This document shows, in pieces, positions 44,102-52,059 of a DNA stretch of 64,000 bases. Location: positions 930,001 to 994,000 of the forward strand of contig NZ_CP012590.1 in assembly GCF_001278845.1 (NCBI RefSeq), in the 5' to 3' direction. A program made the translations under genes and the position numbers. The notes beneath the pieces are model-generated. The model ran no database searches and had not been told where the DNA came from. It worked only from the letters and a program-made list of their open reading frames with translations. Source of the DNA: Actinomyces sp. oral taxon 414 (GTDB lineage: Bacteria; Actinomycetota; Actinomycetes; Actinomycetales; Actinomycetaceae). Numbering within the stretch: the stretch's first letter is position 1; each line of letters opens with the position of its first letter.

Positions 44102-44464
44102 TCACTTTGAGGGGGGTCGCCTCCCCAGCCACCGGTAGCGTCTGAGCATCCGGTCGACGCAGCTGGGTCTGCCGCTCAGTCGCAAGCTGCCGTCCGGCCA
44201 GAAGCCCAGGGGCCGGATGCGGACCCGCTCGCCGATTCCGGGCCAGCGCTCCTCGGGGGCGGGATCGGGCCCACCCTCCATGAGCCGGGCCCGCAATTGC
44301 CCGACCTGACCGGAGTCCAGGCGCACCTCCACGCCCCAGTCGCGGCGGGCGACGACCGTCCCCTCCTGGGCCGGCCCGAACCCCTCCGGGAGCGGGTACT
44401 GGCGCGGCGGGTCGTACCCGCCCGCCAGGCCCTCCATGGCGCTCTCCCGACTGGTCAGGCGCAC
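44102..44464 (-). CDS. S1/OB-fold-like small protein A
   Basis: A 120-residue protein whose core EGTVVARRDWGVEVRLDSGQ and PGIGERVRIRPLGFWPDG, then SLRLSGRP, follows the pattern of an S1-type OB-fold. It is a paralogue of the shorter gene immediately upstream (shared W-G-V-x-V-R-L and P-x-I-G-E-R-x-R-x-R motifs) and overlaps it by 10 bp, so the pair forms a minus-strand operon. The role is unknown; the context of island genes and IS relics suggests an immunity or stress function. Confidence 0.65.
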   Translation of the reverse strand: MRLTSRESAMEGLAGGYDPPRQYPLPEGFGPAQEGTVVARRDWGVEVRLDSGQVGQLRARLMEGGPDPAPEERWPGIGERVRIRPLGFWPDGSLRLSGRPSCVDRMLRRYRWLGRRPPSK

Positions 44465-44679
44465 TTCGTTATTGGGGACCTGTAGAGGTACCTGCGCACC
44501 CGGATGCGCTCGCCAATTTCGGGCCAGTACTCCCCGTTGCAGCGCAGGAAGTCGTCGTGAATGGAGTCCAGGACAATGACCCCCTCATCGCCGGACTCCT
44601 CCAAACGCACACCCATACCCCAGGGGTGGTGAGCCGTCACGACACCCCACTCGATCGGCCCCAGCCGTATCTCCTCCAT
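44455..44679 (-). CDS. S1/OB-fold-like small protein B
   Basis: A 74-residue protein with VVTAHHPWGMGVRLEESGDE and WPEIGERIRVRRYLYRS, matching the core of its downstream paralogue but lacking the C-terminal arginine-rich extension. A GGAGGACGAGTA ribosome-binding site precedes the ATG. Its stop lies within the next gene. Function unknown; an OB-fold is inferred by pattern only. Confidence 0.65.
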   Translation of the reverse strand: MEEIRLGPIEWGVVTAHHPWGMGVRLEESGDEGVIVLDSIHDDFLRCNGEYWPEIGERIRVRRYLYRSPITKCA

Positions 44680-44780
44680 TACTCGTCCTCCTCAGAACCA
44701 TTCACCATCAAGGGTGGAAACACTGTCGACATCTGTTCTGATAATCGTTCGCAAAATACTTGTCGATAGCGACTTAAGAC

Positions 44781-45155
44781 TTATTCGGATATTCCCGAAT
44801 CGTTTTCATTTCGCCGCCCCTTAGTGTTCGCGTTCTTCATCCAATGTTTAAAGTCGTCGCGCCATTCTTCGGATCGGATCGCGGGAATGATTCTCTTGTA
44901 TTCATCGGTATTAAGGGTGCCAATGAGGTGCAACAAGGACCATGCCAGGCCGTAACCCGTGCTGCCGTCTTCCGGGAGCAGCGAGGCCAGTATTCGCGCT
45001 TCCTCCATTGTGATAGGAGGGTCGATAGCGGCCAAGCGGAGCTCGAAATCTAACAGCTTCCGGTCGATCCCGGGATAGTCGTCGTCATCTGCCGGCAAGG
45101 GGCCGAGATGCTCGAGATCTCTGATCTCTGATCGGATCATTCCAGTCTTCTCCAT
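44781..45155 (-). CDS. Hypothetical protein, immunity-like (full-length copy)
   Basis: A 124-residue acidic helical protein (MEKTGMIRSEIRDLEHLGPL, PITMEEARILASLLPEDG, LAWSLLHLIGTLNTDEYK). The first 78 or so codons are almost identical at DNA level (one mismatch in 237 bp) to the truncated copy at 46151, which lies inverted on the other side of the IS5-like relic; after that the two diverge. The C-terminus here ends in a Lys/Asn-rich tail. The IS relic ends only 5 bp before its ATG, so the native upstream region has been replaced and the N-terminus may also be truncated. No family recognised. Confidence 0.65.
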   Translation of the reverse strand: MEKTGMIRSEIRDLEHLGPLPADDDDYPGIDRKLLDFELRLAAIDPPITMEEARILASLLPEDGSTGYGLAWSLLHLIGTLNTDEYKRIIPAIRSEEWRDDFKHWMKNANTKGRRNENDSGISE

Positions 45156-45159
45156 AGAA
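44923..45159. repeat. 237-bp inverted duplicate, left copy
   Basis: This stretch equals the reverse complement of 46147-46383 with a single substitution (Thr/Ala codon). The boundaries are sharp: the outer end stops inside the coding region, and the inner end is 1 bp from the terminus of the IS5-like relic. Confidence 0.9.
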
Positions 45160-45160
45160 G

Positions 45161-46044
45161 GAAGCTTATTCAGAGGGTGGTTTTGAATACGTAGAGTGAG
45201 AGTGCGGCGGTGATGGTCTGTTCGAATGTGTGCAGGGGGCGGCGGTAGTCGGTGCGAGTGGATTCTCCAGGCCTTGATGTGGGCGATGGTCTGCTCTTTC
45301 GGCCTGGCGGATCTGGTTGATGCTCTTGTTGGCCTCTTCGGCCGCTTCGCTCAGTTCGCCGTTGGGGGGCTTCTTGTACGGGGTGATCATTCCCCTGCCG
45401 ATATAGCCCTTGTCAGCGATCCATCCGGAGGGGTCCAGCCCGTCGAGCAGTCCGGAAGGCGCCTGGTGCGGCCACGTCGTGCATGGAGCCCGGGTAGGGA
45501 TCAGGCCCATACGAGCCTGCCGCCGGGCAGGACCAGGATCAGAGGCGTTCATGCCGGTCGTCTTGTGCTCACCGCGACCATGGTTCGCGGTGAGCGCGCC
45601 AGCTCCAGCAGGGGAAGAGGGTGCCGTCCAGCACGACAGTCGCAGCCCTCGGGCACCTCCTCGGCCGTGAGCAGCATGTCCTTCAGGGCCAGGATGATCG
45701 CCTCGGTCATGACCTTGATGGCCCGCGAGACAGTGGGCTGGGACACATCCAATTGTTCGCCGATCACCGCCTGCACAATGTTGTGACGCATGTAGATCAG
45801 CGCCGCCTTCAAGGACCCCCGCAGCCCCAGGCTCGGCGGATACCCCTCGACACCCTCCTCGCGCAGACGTGCGAGCAGATCCGCGAACTTGGGGGTGGGC
45901 AGTCCCGTGGTATACTTCATGACGATGGTCCGTTTCTCGTGAGGTCGTCGAGTTTGATGTTCGTCGACCATTGTACCTCATGGTGGCGGGCCATCATAAT
46001 ATCGTTTCCCGGAAATGCACGCAGGCGCCCGCTGAATAAGCTTC
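45161..46044 (-). mobile_element. IS5-like insertion sequence relic (884 bp)
   Basis: Ends GAAGCTTATTCAGAGGG at 45161 and its inverse CCCGCTGAATAAGCTTC ending at 46044 form 17-bp terminal inverted repeats with one mismatch. The interior encodes a decayed IS5-family transposase on the minus strand. No clear target-site duplication is seen, consistent with rearrangement: the flanks are the inverted duplicated gene. Confidence 0.85.
45170..45920 (-). pseudogene. IS5-family transposase, multiple frameshifts
   Basis: The N-terminal part (MKYTTGLPTPKFADLLARLR, then VIGEQLDVSQPTVSRAIKVM) is a helix-turn-helix of the DDE_Tnp_4 type. The DDE region is split between frames: LDGTLFPCWSWRAHREPWS, then HKTTGMNAS, then SGWIADKGYIGRGMITPYKK, and finally a C-terminus ending YVFKTTL just inside the left IR. 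At least four indels separate these parts, so it is inactive. The IS could move only if complemented elsewhere. Confidence 0.85.
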
Positions 46045-46146
46045 ATTGGAGACGGGTGTCAATGGTATTAGCTGGCCGTTTGGCGACGAATGCGATGATG
46101 GCATAGAGCAATTACGGGACTGCTGCCGAAAGAACTACCCTGGATA

Positions 46147-46383
46147 TTCTATGGAGAAGACTGGAATGATCCGATCAGAGATCAGAGATCTCGAGCATCT
46201 CGGCCCCTTGCCGGCAGATGACGACGACTATCCCGGGATCGACCGGAAGCTGTTAGATTTCGAGCTCCGCTTGGCCGCTATCGACCCTCCTATCACAATG
46301 GAGGAAGCGCGAATACTGGCCTCGCTGCTCCCGGAAGACGGCAGCGCGGGTTACGGCCTGGCATGGTCCTTGTTGCACCTCAT
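46147..46383. repeat. 237-bp inverted duplicate, right copy
   Basis: Inverse of 44923-45159 with one mismatch, beginning 4 bp before the ATG of the truncated immunity-like gene. Unlike the left copy it is separated from the IS5-like relic by 102 bp of sequence that stays open in the same reading frame. Confidence 0.9.
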
Positions 46384-46477
46384 CGAAACCTTGAATATCA
46401 ATGATCTCAAGATGATCGTGCCCGAGGTCAACTCCGAGGTGTGGCGCGAGATGTTCGAGCAGTGTCATGTCTCATGA
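46151..46477 (+). pseudogene. Immunity-like gene, 3' end replaced by IS481-like element
   Basis: The 108-codon frame starts MEKTGMIRSEIRDLEHLGPL like the copy at 44781. After LHLIETLN it diverges to INDLKMIVPEVNSEVWREMF, and its last codons (QCHVS and the stop) lie in or at the edge of the terminal inverted repeat of the IS481-like element. The protein is thus shortened relative to the 124-residue copy. The frame is also open upstream to the IS5 relic (GISWPFGDECDDGIEQLRDC), which may be remains of a longer N-terminus. Confidence 0.7.
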
Positions 46478-47723
46478 CTTCTGGCAGTGCCAGATGTTGT
46501 GATACGTCTCGGGCGATCCTGGGGTATGGCGCGTGAGATCAGTCTTTCCAAGCGGTTGAAGATCGTGGAGTTCGTCCCCTCGGGCCCCGGGAGTACACGG
46601 GCGTTCTGCCGGCGCATGGGCGTCTCGCTGCGCAGTTTCTACCGCATCCGCTCCCGGTGGTCGGGATCGGGGACGTCCTGGCTCCACCCGGCCTCACGCG
46701 CGCCCCGGCGCCCCCGCCGCCGCTACGGGCCCGACGTGGAGGCGGCCGTGGCGGCCGGGCACGCCGAACTGACCGGCCGGGGCCTGGATGCGGGCGGCAT
46801 CACCATCCGCTTCCACCTCCAGCAGCAGGGGATGGACCCCCTGCCCAGCGTCGCCACCATCAACCGGATCCTGGCCCGCAACGGCCCCTCCCGCGTCCAA
46901 CGGGCCAAGCGTCCCCGCTCGTCCCACAACCCGCTTCGCCCGATCCCGGACCTGCGAACTGTGGCAGCCCGACGCCTTCGAAGTGGCCCTGACCGGCGGG
47001 GACAGGGCCACCGTCTACCAGATCATCGACGACGCCTCCCGGTTGTGCATCGCCCTGACCGCCCGGACGCGGGCGGCCAACCCCGCCGACGCCATTGACG
47101 TCCTGGCCCGGGCCATCGCCGCTCACGGGCGGCCCGTAGCGGTCTTGACCGACAACGGGGCGGCCCCCGACACCCACCGCCGGGGCCTGCCCTCCAGCAC
47201 CGAGCTCTACCTGGCGTCTTTGGGAGTGGCGCCCATCTCCGGATCTCCCCGGACACCCCCAGACCCAGGGCAAGACCGAACGCTCCCACCACCCCGCCCG
47301 CAAATGGCTCGCGGCGCACCCCGCCACCACCCTCACCGACCTTCAGATCGTCCTGAACGAGCTTTCGCGACGTCTACAACAATCACCGCCCCCACCAGGC
47401 GTTCAGCCCCGTATGCACCCCGGCCGCGGCCTGGGCGAGGATGAGCCGGGCGCCCGAACCCACCGCCCCCATCGACCCCGACGATCTGCTCGCCGCCCCC
47501 GAGCACACCACTCGCACGGTCCGCTCGCGCGGCGTACTGTCCTACCAGGGTCACACCCTCTACCTCGGCATCCAGTGGGCCGGCGAACCCATCCGACTGA
47601 CCCACGCCCCCGGCCGACTCACCCTGACCCACGCGACCACCAAACGCCACCTCACCACCATCACCTGGCCGCCCCCCACCCCCTACACCAACCTCACCGA
47701 CCACTGCCAGAAGTCATGAGACA
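46468..47723 (+). mobile_element. IS481-like insertion sequence relic (1256 bp)
   Basis: The 22-bp terminal inverted repeats beginning TGTCTCATGACTTCTGGCAG are perfect: left 46468-46489, right 47702-47723. A second partial copy of the right end (CTGCCAGAAGTCATGAGACA) lies at 47729-47748. The element has cut off the 3' end of the preceding gene. No target duplication could be recognised. Confidence 0.88.
46526..47719 (+). pseudogene. IS481-family transposase, frameshifted
   Basis: The N-terminal helix-turn-helix (MAREISLSKRLKIVEFV, FCRRMGVSLRSFYRIRSRW) and the RHLQQQGMDPLPSVATI-like linker region are in one frame. The catalytic core follows in a second (YQIIDDASRLC, VLTDNGA), then GKTERSH and FRDVYNNHRPHQAFSP in further frames, with the end (LYLGIQWAGEPIRL) in yet another. 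At least three frameshifts make it inactive. The DDE residues are individually still recognisable. Confidence 0.85.
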
Positions 47724-47870
47724 AACCTCTGCCAGAAGTCATGAGACAACACACAACGAGCCTTTCTCGCCGGGATCGGCGGTCCGCGGGCCCGGATCGT
47801 CATGATGGCGAAGCCGGGCGGCCGCGGAGTGGTGCTGGTGGGGCTCCTGTGGCGGTCCGGGGCGGGGGCG

Positions 47871-47990
47871 TGTCCGAATCTGTTGCAAAGGCGCCCCGGG
47901 CCGGGATCGGCGGCGAGAAGAACCGCGGAATATCAACGTTTCTCCTCCGGCGCTCCGGTGCGATCCGGGCCTTTGCAACAGATTTGGACA
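47871..47990. repeat. 120-bp hairpin element, family A, copy 3 (covariant arms)
   Basis: The arms 47871-47892 and 47969-47990 differ from copies 1 and 2 at the same three pairs: CCA is replaced by TTG on the left and TGG by CAA on the right, so pairing is kept. One further left-arm change, A to G, gives a G-T wobble. Length (120 bp), the centre GGAATATCAACG and about 40 bp of outer flank are conserved. Confidence 0.82.
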
Positions 47991-48069
47991 AACGGCGCCG
48001 CCACGGGCCCCGGGAGGGCTGCCGCGGGCCGGGTGGAGGCCGCGGCGGGCGCCCCCTGGCGCCGAGACG

Positions 48070-48157
48070 TGCACTTCGCACTCGAAAGTGCAGTTCCAAC
48101 CGTCGTTCTCGAGTGCAAAACGCGCATCTCGAGTGCAAAATGCACCTCTCGACGAGG
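48070..48157. repeat. 20-bp-period CTCGAGTGCAAAA palindrome
   Basis: TCTCGAGTGCAAAA occurs at 48107 and 48127, and TCTCGACGAGG at 48147, a 20-bp period. GTGCACTTCGCACTCGA (48070-48086) is the near-inverse of 48129-48145 (15 of 17 positions). The left part, GAGACGTGCACTTCGCACTC, is recognisable again near 61277. Confidence 0.7.
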
Positions 48158-48451
48158 AGGAGGCCGGTCGCGGCCGTCGCGGACCGCGGCGACGGCCCCG
48201 CCCGCACCACGCGCCCGCCCGCCCGCGCCATCATGACCATCCTCACCCACAAGCTGCCGTTCCCGGTGAGAAAGGCTCCATAATGAACATTATCGCCAAG
48301 GTCGAACGGGGAGAATTCTAATCGCTGAATGTTGCCCGCATGCGGGGTGCGGGAGCATCCCGCTCAGAATACGCGCCTCGCAAGCGGCCTGCTAATAGGA
48401 AATGTCGAGGGGACTTCCGGACACTACGGCTTCCCGGTATGATGGTGTGCG

Positions 48452-48853
48452 ATGGGTGATTCGGTTATTGATCTGTCCCCGGTGGCGGGCGTCGAGGCGC
48501 TCGACGCGCTCGTGCCGGGTCGTTCGCTCCCGCTGGGGCTCCTCGAGCCGCCGGACATGTGGCTGGACTTCGCCGACGGCGCCGTCGTGCTGAGGCTGAC
48601 GGCGTGGGTGGAGCCCGCGACCGCGCCCGCCGATGAGGTCGAGCCGCCCAACGGCGTGTACGTCGTCCTGGCCCTGAGTGGCGTCCGCTTCGAGCCCCTG
48701 TCCGAGACTTGCGGGGACATGCCGTCCCTGACGGCGGCCCCGGGCGGGGGCGTCGAGGTGCGCCTGGCCCTGGGCCAGGGCGGGACGCGCCTGGTCTGCC
48801 GGCAGTGCGCCCTCGCCTCGTGCGAGCCCGCGCTGCTGACGCACAGGTGGTGA
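48452..48853 (+). CDS. Hypothetical protein, immunity-like
   Basis: A 133-residue acidic protein (LGLLEPPDMWLDFADGAVVL, GVYVVLALSGVRFEPLSETC) of mainly beta character without a recognised domain. Its end contains a CRQC pair. A TATGAT hexamer lies 8 nt before the ATG, with no ribosome-binding site, so it may be leaderless. Together with the next gene it resembles the small paired genes of immunity clusters. Function unknown. Confidence 0.6.
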   Translation: MGDSVIDLSPVAGVEALDALVPGRSLPLGLLEPPDMWLDFADGAVVLRLTAWVEPATAPADEVEPPNGVYVVLALSGVRFEPLSETCGDMPSLTAAPGGGVEVRLALGQGGTRLVCRQCALASCEPALLTHRW

Positions 48854-48876
48854 GCATGAGGAGGCGGGAGGTGGCG

Positions 48877-49308
48877 ATGCCCCGGGACTGGTGGGCGACG
48901 GGCCTGGACGGGGCCCGGGGCCTGTGGGAGCTGTTCGGCCGCCGGCCCGCGAGCCTGGACGGGGCCGTGTGCACGCGCCTGGCCCTCCACTCGCCCTTGG
49001 GCGTGCGCGCGATCGTGCTCCTGGCCGACGCCCCCGACCCGCTGCCCGAGCGCTGGCGGACCCGCGGCCACGACGCCCTGAGCCTCGAACTGGATTTCAT
49101 CGGCTGCTCGCTCATCCGCCTGTCGGGCCCCATGCCCGCGCACGGCTGCGCCGTGGACATCCGCCCCCAGGCGGGCGGCGTGCGCATGCGCCTGCACACC
49201 CAGGACTTCGAAGCGCTCATCACCGCCCCCATAAGGGGCTGTATCGCCCACATGAAGGCCTACCGCCGCGCCGACGGACCAGAACCCTGGCCCCTCCTCT
49301 ACCTGTGA
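48877..49308 (+). CDS. Imm50-like immunity protein
   Basis: A 143-residue protein with a tryptophan-rich N-terminus (MPRDWWATGLDGARGLWELF), LALHSPLGVRAIVLLAD and ALSLELDFIGCSLIRLSG, a strand order that resembles the Imm50 family of polymorphic-toxin immunity proteins. The start at 48877 follows GCGGGAGGTGGCG; an ATG 21 bp upstream is possible. It lies 23 bp after the preceding gene and is probably co-transcribed. No toxin gene is present within the window, so this may be an orphan immunity gene. Confidence 0.6.
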   Translation: MPRDWWATGLDGARGLWELFGRRPASLDGAVCTRLALHSPLGVRAIVLLADAPDPLPERWRTRGHDALSLELDFIGCSLIRLSGPMPAHGCAVDIRPQAGGVRMRLHTQDFEALITAPIRGCIAHMKAYRRADGPEPWPLLYL

Positions 49309-49338
49309 ATGCGCATGCCCCCTCGCCGCCGATGATCC

Positions 49339-51841
49339 ATGATGGATAACGACCATCGGCTCGGGTCGCCTGCGGCGCCGCGTCGCGATCACGACGCGAA
49401 GGACCCCGTCATGCTGGCCGCACCCTCCACACCCTCCCGCTCCGACGCACCTTCCCACTCCGACGCGCCCTCCGCCCACTCCGATCCCGCCCGCCGCGCT
49501 GAGCCCGTCGTCACCCTCCACACCCAGCCGCACGGGCCCACCCTGGGCACGACGAGCGCCCCCGTCATCGAGGTCGACGGGCTGCTGTTCAAGGACCTGG
49601 CCCGCACCGGCCGGCTCCTGCCCTACGAGGACTGGCGCCTGCCCGCCGCCGAGCGGGCCGTCGACCTGGCCGGGCGGCTGAGCATCGAGCAGATCGCCGG
49701 CCTCATGCTCTACTCGCCCCACCAGGCCGTCCCCAACCCCGGCGTCGGCCCCTTCCCAGGCACCTACGACGGCGGCCGGACCCGCGAGGAGGCAGGCGCC
49801 CCCGCCTGGGCGCTGACCGACCAGCAGCGCGCCATGCTCTCCGACGACCACCTCCGCCACGTCCTGGCCATCACCCTTCAGTCGGCCGACACGGCCGCCC
49901 GGTGGAACAACGCCCTCCAGGCCCTGGCCGAGTCCGAGGCGCCGGGCGTGCCCGTCAACATCTCCACAGACCCGCGCAACGGCGCCGGGCAGGCCTCCGG
50001 GGCCGAGTTCGCCACCGCCGCCGTCGACGTCTCCCGCTGGCCCGAGGGCCTGGGCATGGCCGCCCTGTTCGACCCCGAGCGGGTGCGCGAGTGCGCCGCC
50101 ATCATCTCTCGCGAGTACCGGGCCCTGGGCATCACCACCGCGCTGGGCCCCCAGATCGACCTGGCCACCGACCCGCGCTGGATGCGCCTCCAGGACACCT
50201 GGGGGCCCCACCGCGGGCTCGTGTCCGACTACGCCCGCGCCTACTGCGACGCCATGCAGACCACCGAGCCCGACGGCGCCCAGCCCGGCGCGGCCTTCGG
50301 GATCCGCGCGGGCGAGCCCTCGGCCGCGGACCCCGGCTGGGGGTCGGCCTCGGTGGTGACCATGGTCAAGCACTGGCCCGGCGGCGGCACCGGCGAGGGC
50401 GGGCGCGACGCCCACTACGGCTTCGGCAAGTTCGCCGTCTACCCGGGGCGCAACGAGGCCGAGCACCTGGCGCCCTTCACCGAGGCCGCCTTCCGCCTGA
50501 ACGGCCCCACCGGCTGCGCCGGCGCCGTCATGCCCTACTACACGATCTCCTGGGGCTACCGCACCCCGGACGGGGCCGTCCTCAACGACGGGTCCGACGG
50601 CACCGTCCCGCGCGCCAACTCCTACAACCGGGTCATCATCGACGACATGCTGCGGCGCCGCTACGGCTTCGACGGCGTCGTGTGCACCGACTGGGGCATC
50701 ACCGCCGACCCGGATCCGCAGATGAGCAATTTCGGGCAGCGCTGCTACGGGGTGGAGGACCTCGGCGTCGCCGAGCGCCACCGCCTGGCCATCGACAACG
50801 GCGTCGACCAGTTCGGCGGCAACAGCGAGGCCGCCCCCATCATCGAGGCCCACCGCCTCATCGCCGAGCGCGACGGCGAGGCTGCGGCCCGGGCGCGCTT
50901 CGAGGCCTCGGCCGCCCGGCTGCTGCGCGCCTTCTTCCGCGCCGGCCTGTTCGAGAACCCCTACCTCGACCCCGCCGCCTCCGCCGCCACGGTGGGCTGC
51001 GAGCCCTTCGTCGAGGCGGGGCGCGCCGCCCAGCGCGACAGCCTCGTCCTGCTCAAGAACGCGCCCGGGTCCGACGGCGCCCCCGTGCTGCCGCTGGGCG
51101 GGCGCGCCCCGCGGGTGTGGGTGCCCGCCCGGCGCATCGAGGAGCGGCTGGGCTTCATGCGCCTGATCGAGCCGGCCCACGACATCGACCCCTTCGTGCG
51201 GGCCGCCTGCCCGTACGAGCGGGCCGCCGACCCGCGCGACGCCGACGCCGCCGTCGTCTTCATCGAGTCGCCCCTGTGCGAGTCCTACTCGGCGGCCGAC
51301 CGCGAGGCCGGGGGCAACGGCTACCTGCCCATCATCCATCAGCCTGACCTGGGCCCCCTACACGGCCGACGCCGCCCGCGAGCGCTCCATCGCCGCCGGG
51401 GACTTCCGCGAGCGGGACCGCCCGGACCGCTCCGTGAGGGGCAAGCGGGCGCGGGTCGCCAACGCGGGCGACCTGGAGCTCGTGGCCCGGGCGCGCCGGG
51501 CCATGGGGGACCGGCCCGTCGTCGTGGTCGTCCGCATGCACAACCCGGCGGTCCTGACCGAGCTCGAGCCGCTGGCCGACGCCGTCGTCGTCGACTTCGG
51601 CGTGTCCCAGGAGGCCGTGTGGGACCTCGTGCGCGGCGCCTTCGAGCCCAGCGGGCTCCTGCCGGTGAGGCTGCCGGCCTCCATGGAGGCCGTCGAGCGC
51701 CACTGCGAGGACCTGCCCTTCGACTACGAGCCCTACACCGACTCCGCGGGGCACCGCTACGACTTCGGCTACGGCCTGAGCTGGGCCGGGGTCATCGAGG
51801 ACGAGCGCACGAGGCGGTACACGGCGCCGGGCGGGGCCTGA
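49339..51841 (+). pseudogene. Glycoside hydrolase family 3 protein, frameshifted
   Basis: A beta-glucosidase/xylosidase-like GH3 enzyme of about 830 codons. The N-terminal barrel (YEDWRLPAAERAVDLAGRLS, VTMVKHWPGGG, and the nucleophile region GFDGVVCTDWGIT) and most of the alpha/beta domain are intact up to GGNGYLPI at about 51330. There CCATCATCCATCAG carries what looks like a 7-bp tandem duplication that shifts the frame, and the remainder (LTWAPYTADAARERSIAAGD to GYGLSWAGVIEDERTRRY) continues in another frame to the TGA at 51839. No signal peptide. ATG at 49339; a start at 49411 behind AAGGA is possible. Confidence 0.85.
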
Positions 51842-51967
51842 GCCGGGCGCGGGGCGCGCACGTCGGCGGCGGCCGGGCGGCGGCGCCCCGCGGAACCCGG
51901 GGCGGGCCCGCGGCGCGCGGTCCGGGGCCGGCCCCTCCCCGGCCCGGCGCTCCACCCGATACGACCC

Positions 51968-52059
51968 GGCGTTCTGCACGGTTCGAGCCCGGCGTTCTGT
52001 CTGCTTCGAAGCCGGCGTTCTGTATGGTCCGATCCTGGCGTTCTGTATGATAGGGCGGT
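51968..52059 (+). promoter_or_regulatory. Four 23-bp iterons ending in a leaderless promoter
   Basis: GGCGTTCTG starts at 51968, 51991, 52014 and 52037, an exact 23-bp period, with a degenerate fifth copy about 22 bp upstream. Copies 3 and 4 extend to GGCGTTCTGTATG. In the last copy TATGAT (52046-52051) lies 6 nt before the GTG of the ATPase gene, so it doubles as a -10 hexamer. Repeats of this regularity suggest cooperative protein binding. Confidence 0.75.

Larger units (their letters stand above)
47758..48278. mobile_element. MITE-like element with 53-bp terminal inverted repeats
   Basis: The left end 47758-47810 begins GAGCCTTTCTCGCCGGGA and ends TCATGATGGCG. The right end 48226-48278 is its inverse at the same length, with roughly three quarters of positions matching and both termini perfectly conserved. 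Between them lie the third 120-bp hairpin (47871-47990) and a 20-bp-unit palindrome (48070-48155), but no transposase. Non-autonomous mobility is inferred from structure only. Confidence 0.55.
47724..48451. other. Gene-free region with a MITE-like element and palindromic repeats
   Basis: The 728 bp between the IS481-like relic and the next gene contain the duplicated IS end (47729-47748), a 521-bp element with 53-bp inverted ends (47758-48278), the third 120-bp hairpin and a 20-bp-unit palindrome. The last part holds a TATGAT hexamer at 48438-48443 just before the next gene. No coding frame is supported. Confidence 0.7.

Noticed and set aside
47741..48283. Open frames across the MITE-like element
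   Set aside because: Same palindromic sequence read in several frames, no ribosome-binding site and no family similarity.
51330..51360. Programmed frameshift in the GH3 gene
   Set aside because: There is no slippery heptamer with a downstream structure, and GH3 enzymes are not known to use recoding. The 7-bp near-duplication explains the break more simply.
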